Shown here in pieces: positions 1-13,152 of a stretch of 64,000 bases of DNA; position 1 is the first letter of the stretch, and each line of letters begins with the position of its first letter. The notes under the pieces were generated by a model. The model had not been told where the DNA came from and made no database searches. It was given only the letters and a program-made list of their open reading frames with translations. Source of the stretch: Apis mellifera. Lineage: Eukaryota > Arthropoda > Insecta > Hymenoptera > Apidae. A program made the position numbers and the translations under genes. The stretch covers positions 4,898,071 through 4,962,070 of the forward strand of contig NC_037650.1 in NCBI RefSeq assembly GCF_003254395.2, in the 5' to 3' direction.

Positions 1-2440
1 AATTAAAGAGTTGTTAGTCCTGAATAAAAAAGAGTGGAAAGGGAAATTGTGGGAGAGAGAAAACGTGTACGGTAGATTAATAATGAGAGTGAAAGAAAAA
101 GTGTATGAATGAGATATAGAGGGTAATTATATAATCTAAAAATTAGGGAGATAGGTATTTTTTTTTCTTATTATCCGAGTTAAATTATAATCAAAAGGAT
201 CATCTTTTTCGAAGCATGAATTTATGTCTCGATAACGGATAGATTTTCATTTTTTTGTACAGATATATTTAATCAATCTGCGCATCGATATTTTAATGAT
301 AGTTTCTCTCTCTTCTTTTTTTTTTCTTTTTCTTTTTTAGCTATTTTTTTTTTTTAGAGACTGAATGTAATCGTATCTCCCTAAAATCGATATTTACGTG
401 ATATGTGGTACGCATTGTTCAACTGGATAATATCCAATCGGATAATGATTATTCAACCGTATGGAGCATTAATCGATTTGTCATCGTTGCGTTAATGAAC
501 TACGATGCCGATTCATTGAGATTCAATATTTGAAAATAACGTATATATGTGTATGTATACATGCGCAGCATTGTCTATGAATATATGGGGAACATCAATT
601 TTGCATGCATAGTTGAAAGTTGATAAGCAAAGTTCGGTAAACGTTACATATACATATAGAAGGATGTATGAGTTTGTTACAGTAATTCGGTATTTTTTCT
701 TGCCACTATTTTCGTTATCATTGCTTTTATTATCATTATACTTCTTAATTTCTATTCCATTGATCAGTTCGTATCGCTAATGTCTCTTCTATACTTTTAA
801 TCATTAATCATTATCATTCATTTTTTGTAATATTTTAACCATTCTGTTAAGTGTTTTTACTTTTCTTGCTACTATTTTTCTGAAACAGAAGTTATATATA
901 TATATTTTAGGCATTAAAGACTAAAATTTCGTGACAGTGATGACAGTAAATTCGAAAGATTAATTCTCGATCGAAAGTAAATCGTCGTTCCTCGTCACAT
1001 TTGCATTCGCACGATCGCCACGTTCTTCCGAATATCGTATCATTTACTTTCTTCGTACGTAAAAAAAATGATAAGTCGAGGGTTATTAGAATAGTCGTAA
1101 ATCACGGCAACAAAAATCGAGTGTGTTAGCGGACGAATGGGGGCGATTCACGCAAATTTTCTTTATTCTCGAATGTGTCACGCGACGAGAAAGCATGCTA
1201 AACGATTTCTTTGATCAAGATCACCGTTTCGACACGATTTTACTCGCAGGCGTCAATCTCTTTAGGGTTACTTCTTAGAGTTAAAGGAAAAGGAAAAAGA
1301 ATAAGAAACAAGATACGCGCGAGATAGAAATGGGAAACTGAAACAAAGTGAACATGTTTTTTAATCGTCCGTAAAGGATTTGTCGAGTAACATATACCTC
1401 ATTGTAATTATTAATGAACCGTGATTTTTCAACGAGGCGCCAACTGCTTCTTCTTTGTTCCTGGAGTTCCTAAACGTGTCGGTCCTTTCGTAAATAAGTC
1501 GGTCCTTCGCTCGTTAGCTGATATCACAGGCAGCCAGGTAGTCGATTCTCGATCGACATTAAGTTACGTGTTAGAGATACTTAAATCGTATTATTGCCCT
1601 AATCATGTAAAAAAAAAAAAGGATTTATTATTATCCGGTAAGGGGTTAACGTGTTAACGAGAGATTTTTCACGCTATAGTTAAGCACATACACACGCATA
1701 CACAAATCGTGGGCATCCATTCGACAACCCTTTCTATACTGATACTGATACTTCTGCGATCGTGAGTTGCTATAGTTCGACGAATCAAAAAATTAATCTA
1801 ATAGCGTATAGCAATTTTGTATAACGTTCGAATATTTTTAATCGGTCCACAAATCATTAACGCTTAACGTCCATTTCTCAGATCACGCGTAGTTGCATCG
1901 GTATTATAGGTTTAGTCTTCTTCTTTCTTGTTTTCTCTTTCTTTTTTTTTTTTTTTTTTTTCCTCCCCCTTTAAATTAGCCAAGTCGTCTGAGAGATCGA
2001 TGTTACGGGTTAAGAACAGGACGTTTCACGACTGAAATTTTAAACGATTAAAAAAAAAAGTAAAAGAAAAAAAAAAGTCACATTTCGTCTTGATCTTTCA
2101 CTCACTTGTTTGCAGTATTGCGGCCGTTCGCGCGGCAAATTGTTTAAAGAAACGGCGAGGATCTTAACCGTAGCTCACGTTTCACAACCGTTCATTTTTT
2201 AAATAAGTCAACCTCTAAGCTATTCGGGACCCGAAAGAAACAATTTTCAATTAAGTAATAGTTAATTAATAATCGTAATTATTCATAGAGATATCGTGGA
2301 CGGGCAGAAGTACAACGTAAGAAAACGACTGAATCGAAGGGGTTGAAAATCGGATGCGAAGAGGAATGATAGATGAATAGAAGGTTGGTGTAGAACTTTT
2401 CGATTAAGAAAGAACCATGAACGAAGCCTTACAACCAACA

Positions 2441-2447
2441 AAAAAAA

Positions 2448-2470
<23 letters not shown>
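2441..2470. repeat. (AAT)n microsatellite
   Basis: A run of AAT/ATA triplets flanked by poly-A on both sides. It is a simple repeat with no coding content. Confidence 0.8.
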
Positions 2471-2478
<8 letters not shown>

Positions 2479-3492
2479 CGATACTCTTTTACTCTTTGTA
2501 TAGAAATCTACTGGTTATAAATGTATATTTAGACGGTACGTCCACAAACGCAAATCAGAAATACAAAACTTATTAAGATTGTTATTACGGATATTAATCG
2601 ATTAATTGATTAATTAATTAAGGGATTTAACGTAATGGTTAATTAAACGAGTACGAGTACTCGTTCTCGAGTTGGTACACGCAAACGTATCTTCGTATAT
2701 GTATACAACAAAATGAATTCGTGTCGGAATAAGTTCACCCTTGCATTTAGAATTTCGAAGCCGAATATATTCGGAAATAGTCGGCTTGAAAAGATGAACG
2801 TGACTATCGTGCGACGGGAAGAATAATCGACGAAAGATATCTAATAAATACGTGTTCGTGAATGTGACGGGATCGAAGGCTTTTTTCTTTTCTTTTTTAG
2901 AGAATAGAGATTCATCGACGATTCATCGAAACACACAGATCTCGAATAAAGAAAAAGAAGAAAAAGAAGTATATGACGTGTAAAAATTTAATTAGAATCA
3001 GATTTATTCTTGTTAGAGGGACAAGTTATGATGCACCACGTACCCCGAAGTTCGACTATATAAAAAAATCGACGTACGAATCGAGATTCGGTAAACACGA
3101 AATGTAGTCATTTAACGAATCCTATATTGCGCATGCACTAACTACATACTTTTATCATAGAATTAACTGTTTGTACTTTAACGAGTAATATTTAATAATA
3201 TCTCGATGTGCATTCTATCATATACGTACGTGTACGAATAGAAAAGGAAAAAAGAAGAGAAAAAGAAAAGAGGAGTCGCGAGGATAAATAAGAAGTCGCG
3301 TATATATAATTAACGATAACATGGAAAATCGACCAGAAATATATATATATCTATATATATATCAGGGCTGGCTGGTGGTTGGAACGAATTTTCGATAATA
3401 TATTCGTATTATAATCCGTGTTCAAGATTCCTTATATTTTATTTGCTAAGATTAATTAATTTTAACGATGGAAATTAGTTGTTCAATGATAT

Positions 3493-3528
3493 ATATATGT
3501 ATATATGTATATACATATATACATATAT
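3493..3528. repeat. Perfect 36-bp AT palindrome
   Basis: The sequence is exactly self-complementary about the point between 3510 and 3511. It is built of TATATG/CATATA blocks and can form a cruciform or hairpin. Imperfect symmetry continues a few bases further on both sides. Confidence 0.85.
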
Positions 3529-5683
3529 GTATATAGTTGTTATATCCTGAGTCATGACTGAATTTTTAAAGAAGAGCAACTAGTTTGAAAGAAATAAAGG
3601 CTGAAACGAATGAAATTGATTTTGCTCATTCCAAGAATGTCGAGTCCCCTGAAACGGTCCTAATAAGACTGAGAAACTCTTGGACAAAAATGAAAAATAA
3701 TCAAAAAATGAAAAAAAAAAAAAATGAAAAAAAAACAGAAAAAGGAGAAGATATAAGAGAATATATAATACGTGAAATAAATTGCATAGTAAATAATACG
3801 TTGTATCGTAAATCGATTCTACGGTAAGTCTTAAGTTTCGCGTTAAAAAAAAAAAGAAAGAAAGAAAGAAAAAAGAAACGGTACTCTTTGCTTATTTAAT
3901 CGTTACGGTACGGTTTTTTCGCTGAGCAAAATACGTCCAACGACCACTGCCCTTTAAAAGGAAAAAAAAAAAAAAAAAAAGTTTAAGCAAAGAGAGGACC
4001 TTTTTTCGCGTAGATTAAAAGAAAAACCCTTTGATCAAAATTCTTCGAATGTGTATCAAAGAAAAATGGAGGGCGAGGGTTCTTCGCATCCAAGAGGATG
4101 AAAGAAGATGGAAAAGGAAATAAGGAAGGGAGGATCGTGAATCAGTGTTTCTTAAAGAGAGAAGGAAAGCGCCTCTGCTTTTTATTCTACGAAACGATAC
4201 ATCGATTTGGAAATATTGTCGTGTGTCACTTTAGGCTTAGGTGTTTATTAACGAGGCGGGGAAACAAAAACGGACGGAGGGAGGGAGGAAGGGAGGGATA
4301 AAAAGTTTGAGATGAAACTAGATAAAAGATAAAAAAAAAAGTGTCAAAGTACTGCTACGATTTATCAAACTATTTACTATTTACGACTAGTAACACTTAA
4401 ATAAACGAGGAACTGTAATGTTATTGTTATTATTTTCTATTGTAATTAATTAATTAATTATCATGGATTACAAGCAATGGCTTTACTATTTTCTCGGATA
4501 AATATTTATATCTACAGCTTCTCGAGCGCGTATCAGCATAGTTTAAGTTTATGAGAAAAAATGAGAGAAAGAGAGAGAAAGAGAGAGGGGGTTGCGTTTA
4601 ATTAAATTATCTAACAGTGAGAATGAGTGAAGGGGAAAGAGGAATTTTCAGAAAATGAGATGTCGAGAGAGATAGGGATTGAGAGAGCGAATAAACGAAT
4701 GAGAGAAGTAATTTAATAGATGTTCCAAGAAAGAAAGGGAATGAACGAATGGGGGAACGAATGAGGGGAGAGAGAGAGAGAGAAAGTGTGGACAAAATCA
4801 GAGATGTAAAAAAGAAAGAAAGAAAGAAAGAAGAGATGAAGAATAAGACGGACTTACTAACGTAACAAATAGGAGAAGACAGACGGGTAGTTAGGATAAA
4901 TAAGAGTTTTAGTAATGAATTTAAACAGAGAATTATTATATTTAATCAGCGCGAGGTACTGACGACGACCGTGCACATTACACATTAAACTCCTCGAAAT
5001 ACTAATTAGAGATGGATGCCGTTTTTAAGATTATTATCGACTATCACGTTTATTGTATTAAATAATAGTTAAAGGCTGTCTAACGTTTATCTAACGGTCT
5101 AGTTTACTTGATAAAAGGGATTAAACTTTACCTCCGCCTAAGGATAGATTGTACGAGTCGATTAAAGAAAATAATAAGAGAGAAGAGAAAAATGATAAGA
5201 CAAAAAGTAGTAGCTGATTAAGAGCGAAACGAAAATAAGTTAAGTACTAACTAATGAAATAGAATTTCACGGGGAGAGGGAGGGAGGGGTTGATCGATAA
5301 ATACTCGAAAGTACACCGAAAGTGCTGCTATCATGGGGAAAACGATGGGGAATCGATTATTCGAGATATAAGGAATCGTGTTATAGTCCTAAGAAAGAAG
5401 AAGAAACAAAGACAAATTTATCTCGTCTTCTAAGTTTTATCGCCTCGCACAGGCAAGAGCGATATATATTTCTATTCCTCTTCGATTCTTTTTTTTCAGT
5501 CGTAGAATTTCTATTACATCCTATCGCTGTTTACTTATTATTATTATTTTCTTCTTTTTTTATATATTTATATTTTTATGCTGCATTCGAACAGCAGGTT
5601 CGATAAAACGGCAGGCTCTTAGAACGTGTCTTAAAAACGTATGACCATTGGTCGTGCGATTTTTTTAGTAATCGTAAAAGAAG

Positions 5684-5702
5684 AAGAAGAAGAAGAAGAA
5701 AA
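5684..5702. repeat. (GAA)n trinucleotide tract
   Basis: A short GAA run that continues into poly-A. It lies in the AT-rich non-coding stretch. Confidence 0.6.
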
Positions 5703-6177
5703 AAAAAAAGAACCGAGAAAAAGAAAGGGTCGACACTCGATGAGGAAGATAGCGAGCGTGTGAATGATGTGCGCGTGAGAGGGGATGAAAGGAGCGAATG
5801 AGGATATCCGGACAATGTTGTAGGTAAATCGATATAATTATTGATTAAGGGATAAGTTGTGTACAAATGTATTATAAATTAAAAACGATTATCCTCAGAG
5901 TACCTTAAACGCAGAAACGATACGTGGGGAGGGGGAAAAAAAAATGAAAACGAAGCTCATCATCGGACTTTAGAGAGAGAGAGAGAGAGAAAAAGATCAC
6001 ATATACACATACACACACACGTACATACAATATTTAGTAGTAATTTTCTTCATCCCCGTTTTTATATACGGTTATTAGAAGGTTTCGGGGCGGGGTCGTG
6101 GAACACGCATTTCCAAAACCGTGCTTTTTACGGGGACAAAACAAAGCGTAGGAATCAATAATTAAGAGTATCGATTA

Positions 6178-6208
6178 ATTATCTAATTAATTAATTAATT
6201 AATTAATG
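6178..6208. repeat. (TTAA)n tetranucleotide tract
   Basis: Repeated AATT/TTAA units, a self-complementary simple repeat. Shorter relatives occur near 2600 and 4445. Confidence 0.7.
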
Positions 6209-8314
6209 CGTAATTAAACTCGACATTAAGAGACCGTCGCTTAGGGATATATTTAAAAATAGAGCGGAAAAAAAAAAGTAAAACGAAGATAATATTTTTA
6301 ATGAAACAAACAAATGCCAACCATTGTGTTCTCGTGAGAATCATAATAATTGTTCCGTAACATTTAAGTGAAAAGGAAACGCGTCTATCTAAGTCGTTGA
6401 TTAGTCGTTGTAATTTTAATTCTTTTGTTAGAGGTCAAATTGTATTAAACGAGGGTGCACGAGAGGATACGGAGAGAGAGACTGAGAGAGGGTTGTTGAA
6501 TTGCCGGTTAATCGGTTAATTGGTGGGGATCGTTAAAAAAAAAAAAGAAAGAAAAGAAAAGAAGAGGAAAAAGAATTAGAAAAGAGTCATGAGGCGATGA
6601 TGACGAATGGGACACAGAAGTTTTCGTGTTGCGAGCGTGTACGTGATGAATGAATCGAAAACCGATGAAAATTATACTCACGAGAAAGAGAATCGTAAAA
6701 GCGTGAATCGCTATGATTGCGGAAGAGAGAGCCATTGAATGAGACTGTATAGGGAACGATTGTTTGGAAAGTTTCGCGAATAAAAGAGGAAGAGAGGTGA
6801 ATAGGTGTGAATGATGTCTTTGTGTGGATGTTAAATCGGGATAATTGCGAGAGGAGAGCGTGTAGAGATAAATTTTCAAACGACAGAGACACACACACAC
6901 ACAGTGCCGCTGACAAGATTTTCTAGTAATAAAAAGGAACATATATAGTTTGTACGCGAAGTGGCGCCGTTTGGCGCTGAACCAGGTTTAAGATTTGCCA
7001 AATCTTTAATAATAAATAAAAAGAATAGAAGAGAAAAAAAAATAAAACACGCGAGATAATGTAAAAGTTTATTAAGCTGCATTACACGTATGTATAGTGC
7101 ATATAGGGAGTATGTACTTGCGTTAAAAGAATCATAGCTAAACCGTTAGTGCTTAATATGCGACGATGTGATGAAAGTGTCGACGCAATATTTCCAAATC
7201 GTGATTAAAAAGGGAAAAAGAAAGAGAGAAGGAAAGAAACGAAATGAAAATCTCATCAAACATCTGAAATTTTCGTTAGAGAGACTTCTTCTGATGATCT
7301 ATATATATCGAGTCTCAAAAAACTTGGAAAGATATAACTGACCAATTTCAACAAAAATTTCGACGTTTCAAACATTTTATTTTTCCCTTGCATCGAGATT
7401 CTTTCTTGCTAGATAGTAAGATTATTTGTCAATTATCTTGCGATTTCTTTTATTTTATATTTTATATTTCGTGCTGATGTATATAAAAAAAACGCGACAC
7501 ATGAGATGAACGAGGAAAGGAAGGGAAGGGGGAAGAGAAACAGACTAACGAAAATTTCGAAGGATAGTTTAATAGCGGACTAACGATCGTTATCTAATTT
7601 TAGCGATATTAGTTAATCTGATAAGAATGGGGGTGTGATTGGAAAAGTAAGGAAGATCGAATGACGTCGCGTACAAGTCCTTGGATCGATTGGGAAACAA
7701 AATCTAGTAGGTGTAATAGTTACGCAATGTTGAACAAAAAGAGTCTCATTTATAAACGATAAGTTAGAAGGAACACAGACACGCGACACACAAAAGTCTA
7801 CACTTGTCTACTTGTGCGATTTTTGTCGCGTTACGCCAGAGTCGAAAAATATCTTCAATCTTGATCCCGATTTGCTTGTTCGATGAAATTAGAGTGGAAT
7901 GAAAGAACAAATGAAACTAGGACACGAATAAAAAAAAAATATATATATATACAGGTTGAATAATGAAGGGAAGCGGAAAAATAGTCGGAGATGGGATGGA
8001 TGTGTGCATGAAAATTATTATATCATTGAGAGAAAAGAAGAGGAAAACAAAATTTCAAAAGATTAATGTTTAACGTTTTCCGTGTTCTGCCAGGAAATGA
8101 AAGAAAGGATAAAAAAGAAGGGGAATTCATTAAGAAAGATTAAATTATATGATATAAATATAAATATCAAAGTGTCGGGATGGTCCAATTGGGGAGGGCA
8201 TAATTTCTATTTTTGTGAATTACTGATTTCTGCTTTATTTTTTTCACTCGATGAACACTCATTTGTAATTGTGCAACCTTCTATCTGCTCTCCTCACTCC
8301 CAAAGTGACACATA

Positions 8315-8480
8315 AAACAGTACTATTACTATTGCTACTGTACTATTACTATTACTACTACTGCTACTACTACTATTATTACTATATTGTAACTACTACT
8401 ATATTATTATGATTATTATTAATTATTATTAATTATTGTCATTATTATTATTACTACTACTATTATTATTCAAATACACA
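8315..8480. repeat. Compound TAC/TAT/TTA trinucleotide repeat
   Basis: About 165 bases made of interleaved TAC, TAT, TTA and GAT triplets, followed by CACATACAC and AT runs. It looks like a degenerate trinucleotide satellite. Confidence 0.75.
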
Positions 8481-8617
8481 CATACACGTATATATATATA
8501 AAAAAAGAATATATATATATATTAATATACTTAACGGTGTTTCTAGTGGATTAATTGATTATTGATACTTAAGATATTATATTAATAATATTAATATAAC
8601 AATTATAATGATGATAA

Positions 8618-8634
8618 ATATATATATATATAAT

Positions 8635-8670
<36 letters not shown>

Positions 8671-8671
8671 A
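8618..8671. repeat. (TA)n microsatellite
   Basis: Nearly pure alternating TA, broken by AATTATATAA. Confidence 0.85.
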
Positions 8672-10052
8672 TGATACATTGATGATAAGTTGATATGCTG
8701 ATAATTATTATGATGATATAATGATAATATAGAAGAAAAAAAAGAGTGGATCATTATTCATAAAGTACATACTGGTATAGATTATGAGGATGATTAAATA
8801 GAAAATGATATTGATGAAAAAAAAAGCAAACGAATTTTGTCAATCCAAACAATCTCTCCCTTCGTTTAAAACTAGTTTTTTTTTTTCTTTATTAAGCAAT
8901 TAATTTTATGATTTTTATTTTATCCAAAAAAGGTTGAGAGACTTAAAACACTGCACGGTTTAATATCAATATTAAATTTATTTCTTCTTCTTCTTCTTTT
9001 TTTTTTTTTTTATTTGTTCTCCCTTTAAAAAAAAAATCGCGTAAGAGGAATGTATGCAACTTTAATGAGTTAATTTTTTTTTTTCTAGTTCATCATATAA
9101 AAAACTTTTTGTGCATGAGTGGATGTGTAATTGGAAGCGAGCATGCGAGTGCGCGTGAAGAGAGAGTTTCTTTTTTTCGCGTAATTGTTTTGATAGCCAC
9201 GCCTTCTTGTTGTTGTTCGCTCACAGTTATTAGCCAATAATTCTAGACTAGTTCCTTCTACTTTCTTTTTGTCGCTTCTGTTTTGCAATTTGCTCGAACG
9301 AATACGTAAAATATTTCCGTTTTTCGATATTTTTGCGTAAATTTCGGTTGCTGGTTCCTCTTCGGTTCTGTTCAATTTTTTGATAAAACAAAACAAATTT
9401 TTCTTTTTATCCGATACGATTCGGGCGCAAACGTGAAATAATTTAATTGTCTAGGATGGAATTACAGAGGTGGTCCACTGTTTCAAAGAATTCTTTTTTT
9501 TTTTTTTTTTTTCTTTTTTCTTTTTTTACATATGTATATGTATATGTATACGTTTTATATATATATATACACCATTGACGCCACTACGAGAAACGAGCTA
9601 TTCATTGGTGCAGTGTTTTATGCGCGTCCCAACGTTATTTCAATTCACCATATCTCGAAACTGAGCTGGAAAATAAATATTCGAAAGAAATGTATTAAAC
9701 GTTGTGCGGCAAAAGTTTTTTTTCGAAATGAAAATAGATTCAGATAGACTCAGGTTCGAGATAATTCGGTGTTCCTCGGTATTATACATAGGGGCCAATT
9801 AATTTTTTATTAATCGTTCAGGTTTTAGTTGAAAAAAAAAAAAAAAAAAAGAGAAAAATTTTTGCCCCTTTAATATTTTTACATTTCATCACGATACGAG
9901 TTTTCTTTTTATTTCTTTTTTCTTTTAAGTTAAAGTTCTTAACTTTCTTCGTACGTAAAAGTTAAGATAGCTTTCACATTGTCGCAGAGCGGAGAACGTG
10001 GAAATTTCCATTCGTATTCTCGCGTAGCTACGTCATCCCCAATTTACATATT

Positions 10053-10074
10053 CACGCCTGGCGAGAAAGGCGTG
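10053..10074 (+). other. GC-rich hairpin in the intron just before the first terminal exon
   Basis: CACGCC and GGCGTG form a perfect 6-bp GC-rich stem around a 10-base loop, 47 bases before the splice acceptor at 10119-10120. It stands out in an otherwise AT-rich stretch. A role in splice choice is only inferred from the position. Confidence 0.4.
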
Positions 10075-10120
10075 TTCGGGGCGGCCCACACTACCTAATT
10101 TCCTCCTTTATTTCCCGCAG

Positions 10121-10254
10121 ACAACACCCCGATCCCAAAGTTCAAAAACACCGAAACTGGAAGTCCGACATTCATTCCGAACGGAGACGCAGCCCCAGGT
10201 CCCCAACGGTTTTCCTTGACCCAGCATACGAATTACCACCCTTATAGGCGCTAA
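10121..10254 (+). CDS. Alternative terminal exon A of an unidentified gene, partial (tail ending NYHPYRR)
   Basis: The exon follows a pyrimidine-rich tract ending TTTCCCGCAG. It enters after the first base of a codon and codes for 43 residues before TAA at 10252-10254. The tail is rich in P, N, T and G, contains GPQR, and ends NYHPYRR. It shares both motifs, the entry phase and the stop position right after the last Arg with the exon at 12478, so the two look like duplicated, mutually exclusive last exons. I do not recognise the gene. Low-complexity tails with HPY near the end occur in RNA-binding proteins of the STAR family (Sam68, Quaking), which is only a weak hint. All upstream exons are missing or unrecognised. 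Confidence 0.65.
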
Positions 10255-11410
10255 GAAATAGCGAATACGGCCTACCAAAGACACACAGATATCAAGCATC
10301 TAGGTTATTTAAAAAAAAAAAAAAAGAAAAAAAGAAAAAAAAAAGGAAAGAAAAAAAAATTTAGGAAAATAGAGAAGAAAGAGAGAGAAAGGAGAGAGGT
10401 TGGCAGCGCTGTGATGGAGGAATATGGGTATCAGGTGTAAGGGAAAGCGTTGATCATATTAGATAGATGAGAGAAAAAAAAAAAAAGAAAAACGTACTTA
10501 ATCGTACACATTTTTCAAAGGTGGCCATCATCCTCTTTGCTTCCCTATGCCTGAAACAATTCACGTCCACGTTTTGATACATTATTAAGGAAAATTGCTT
10601 TTATAGTTGTCACTTTTTGATCGTTCATACGAACGATGATTCGTGAAAATAGCCCGTAAGACGATTTATCTATTAAGGATTTATATAAGTTACGTGCAAG
10701 TGACGGCGTGTAAGCATGCGTCCTTTTAAAAATTAAGATTACTTAAGGCCTACCGCTTAGATCCGTTATTAAGTTACTTATAATATTAAATTTTATCACG
10801 GGACAATTTTTTTAGATTTATAACGTCTACGCTATATTCTTTTCTTTTTTTTTTCTTCCATATTTTTTTTTTCTCCTTTTTAATTTATACATGTAGATCT
10901 AATGCAAAAAAAAAAAAAAAAAAAAATTGGAATCATGGTAACAACAATTGGTCTGTATATTTTTATTTAAGAAAGCTCTACTACCATGCTACTGCGAAAA
11001 CTTTAAGTAGAAAATCTAGGGTAGATTTGATTTATTTTACTATTTAACTTGGACTTGGAAAAAAAAAAATGATACAATACAATTTGTTTTCGAAATTAGA
11101 ATATCAATACGAAATGTTAATTTATAATCTTTTTTAATCCCAAGTCCAGAAACAGATTAAATTCCATTATTAAACTGCGTCCACTTGTATCGACGTGCCG
11201 TTCGGATCTGAAACACGCGCTAAAATTTCGTATCCGTGTGTGTAATAAACCGAGACCCTTCCCCAAGAGAGTCTCGGGTTAAACTCGATCGTGAACTTTC
11301 TATATTAGCCTCGAAGTTGCTCGATGCTCGTGATACATAGTACTAAGTACTTTTATACTAATTATTAAGGCCGCGATATAGAAGAAATAAATTTTGTACT
11401 AAAAATTGTA

Positions 11411-11474
11411 AGAGAGAAAGAGAGGGAGAGAAAGTGAGAGAGCGAGCGAGAGAGAGAGAGAGAAAGAGCGAGCG

Positions 11475-11527
<53 letters not shown>
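11411..11527. repeat. (GA)n microsatellite
   Basis: A long purine tract, imperfect at first (AGAGAAAG, GAGCGAGC) and then pure GA for more than 45 bases. Confidence 0.9.
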
Positions 11528-11529
<2 letters not shown>

Positions 11530-11812
11530 TCACAGGTGAGAAAAAATACGAGGATATTATAACTTTTTTGGTTTTATCTCGTATATTTAAGTCGGCGGTG
11601 TTTAGTCGATAAGCACTAATACGATTAAGATGATTAAGGACGTAATATAAGCTTTTCCTACTTGCACGTTACGAGACATTTTTGATACAATTTATTTCTT
11701 TTGTTGCACGATCTGATCGTTTTTTCTATTGTTTCTTTCTACTATACAATAATTAGTCCTTAGATTAATCTTAAACATATCGATATGAATACGTCAATTT
11801 TTTTTTTTTTAT

Positions 11813-11815
<3 letters not shown>

Positions 11816-11900
<85 letters not shown>
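11816..11900. repeat. (TA)n microsatellite
   Basis: About 85 bases of alternating TA with two short GTA interruptions, after a poly-T run. Confidence 0.9.
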
Positions 11901-11903
<3 letters not shown>

Positions 11904-12477
11904 ATATTAAAAATGTACTTCTCCGTGCTTTGCGAAACATTTCCCATCCACGAATATCGATATCTCCAATCCAAAAAACATCATCATTTCGATCATCATC
12001 CTCCAATTACGTTTAATTCCATCTTCCAATTTAATAATCAATCTCTCGAGTTTCGCGATTATCGATCTTTTTTTTTTTTTTTTTCCATCAACGCGCGATT
12101 CCTCGTCGCTTTCTTTAATCCACGAATACGATTTTTATCCCAGTGACCTAAAGAAATTCTCCTTCATCGCAGCGTGCCCCCTGAAGAGAACCTTTTAAGA
12201 AACTACACCGACACGATTAGGTCGAAGAGAGTTGATGGATCTTCCACAACAGGATCTAAACTTCTCTAAAAACGTTTCATCCCTCTCGAACCTCCAATAT
12301 TTTTTTCAATCTCTTCGGTCATCCTTCGTGCTCGTCCGAGATTTACACGCACGCCTACCCCACGCACACACACGCACACACACACACACACACTCTCTGT
12401 ATTATTTTCTCCCTGACTGCAATCCTGGGCCGCGTCCTGGTACACAAGTACTACGTTCTTTTATACGATTCTAACAG

Positions 12478-12617
12478 GCACCGAATACGGACCTCCGAGA
12501 CTAGGAAGCGTTCCTGCTGCCCCAGGAACCAACGACAACTACGGTGGCGGTGGGCCCCAAAGGGGTTACACGGGATCCTCATCCAGCTCCAACAATTACC
12601 ATCCTTACCGCCGCTAG
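12478..12617 (+). CDS. Alternative terminal exon B of an unidentified gene, partial (tail ending NNYHPYRR)
   Basis: The acceptor is TTCTAACAG. The exon enters after the first codon base, as exon A does, and codes for 45 residues before TAG at 12615-12617. The residues are G, S, P and N rich, with YGPPR, GGGGPQRGY and a serine run, then NNYHPYRR. Base composition is strongly GC-rich compared with its flanks, as expected of coding sequence. Shared GPQR and NYHPYRR motifs make it a duplicate of exon A; glycine-rich character is stronger here. The tail type fits an hnRNP-like or STAR RNA-binding protein, but the gene is not identified. Confidence 0.7.
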
Positions 12618-13085
12618 AGATGGATAAAAAAAAAAAAAAAAAAAAAAAAGAAAGAAAGAAAGAAACGTATCGAATTCTCGCCGTACGCGCGAGGATTTTC
12701 CCGCCCTTTTTTTTTCTTTTTTTTTTTTTTCTTTTCTTTTCTCTTTTTACTTAATCATCGATCGGTCGCTGCATCGTACATGTTGCGTTTTTTTACACCA
12801 CACTCGCATATCCACTACACGCGTATGCATTCTATTCTCCGTCTGTGTGCGCGCGCAAGAGTGCGTGTGAGTATGGATGAAGGGGAAAAAAAAAAAGGAG
12901 AGTCATCCAAGCGGAGCAAAGGAGATGGATAAAGATGATTTTTGTACTTTTTTTTGTTTCTTTTTTTTTTTAATCGACGACGAAACTCCCTCTTCTCGTT
13001 TGCGTGGAACGTCGTGAGAGGGTTGAGAGGAATGGCGGAGCGTCGATCGCATACAGAGCGAGCGTGTGACGAAACGTATTCGACA

Positions 13086-13152
13086 AACGGCAAGCCGTTG
13101 TGTTCCTTTTGCTGTTCTCTTTGCGATTCGAGTCGAGAAAGAACGACTCGAA
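13086..13152 (+). other. Pair of perfect hairpins in the putative 3' UTR
   Basis: AACGGC-AA-GCCGTT (13086-13099) is a 6-bp stem. TTCGAGTCG and CGACTCGAA (13127-13152) form a perfect 9-bp stem around an 8-base purine loop. Both lie in a GC-richer patch of sequence downstream of exon B. Confidence 0.45.

Larger units (their letters stand above)
1..10120. other. AT-rich non-coding stretch, probably intron of the gene ending at 10254/12617
   Basis: I see no exon I can support on either strand. The stretch is dominated by A/T, homopolymer runs, AT and GA microsatellites and short AAT or TTAA repeats. Open frames here are short and made of low-complexity residues. Because the first recognisable exon at 10121 begins inside a codon, the gene must have upstream exons, and this stretch is most simply a long intron of that gene. 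A 3' UTR of another gene or a non-coding RNA is not excluded. The last 160 bases before 10121 are clearly more GC-rich than the rest. Confidence 0.5.
10255..12477 (+). other. 3' UTR of exon A and/or intron to exon B
   Basis: No coding exon is seen. If exon A is used as the last exon, this holds its 3' UTR, with AATAAA hexamers near 11244 and 11386 as possible cleavage signals. If exon B is used, it is intron. It contains poly-A, GA and TA microsatellites. Just before exon B it is more GC-rich and carries a CA-rich tract near 12360-12390. Confidence 0.45.
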
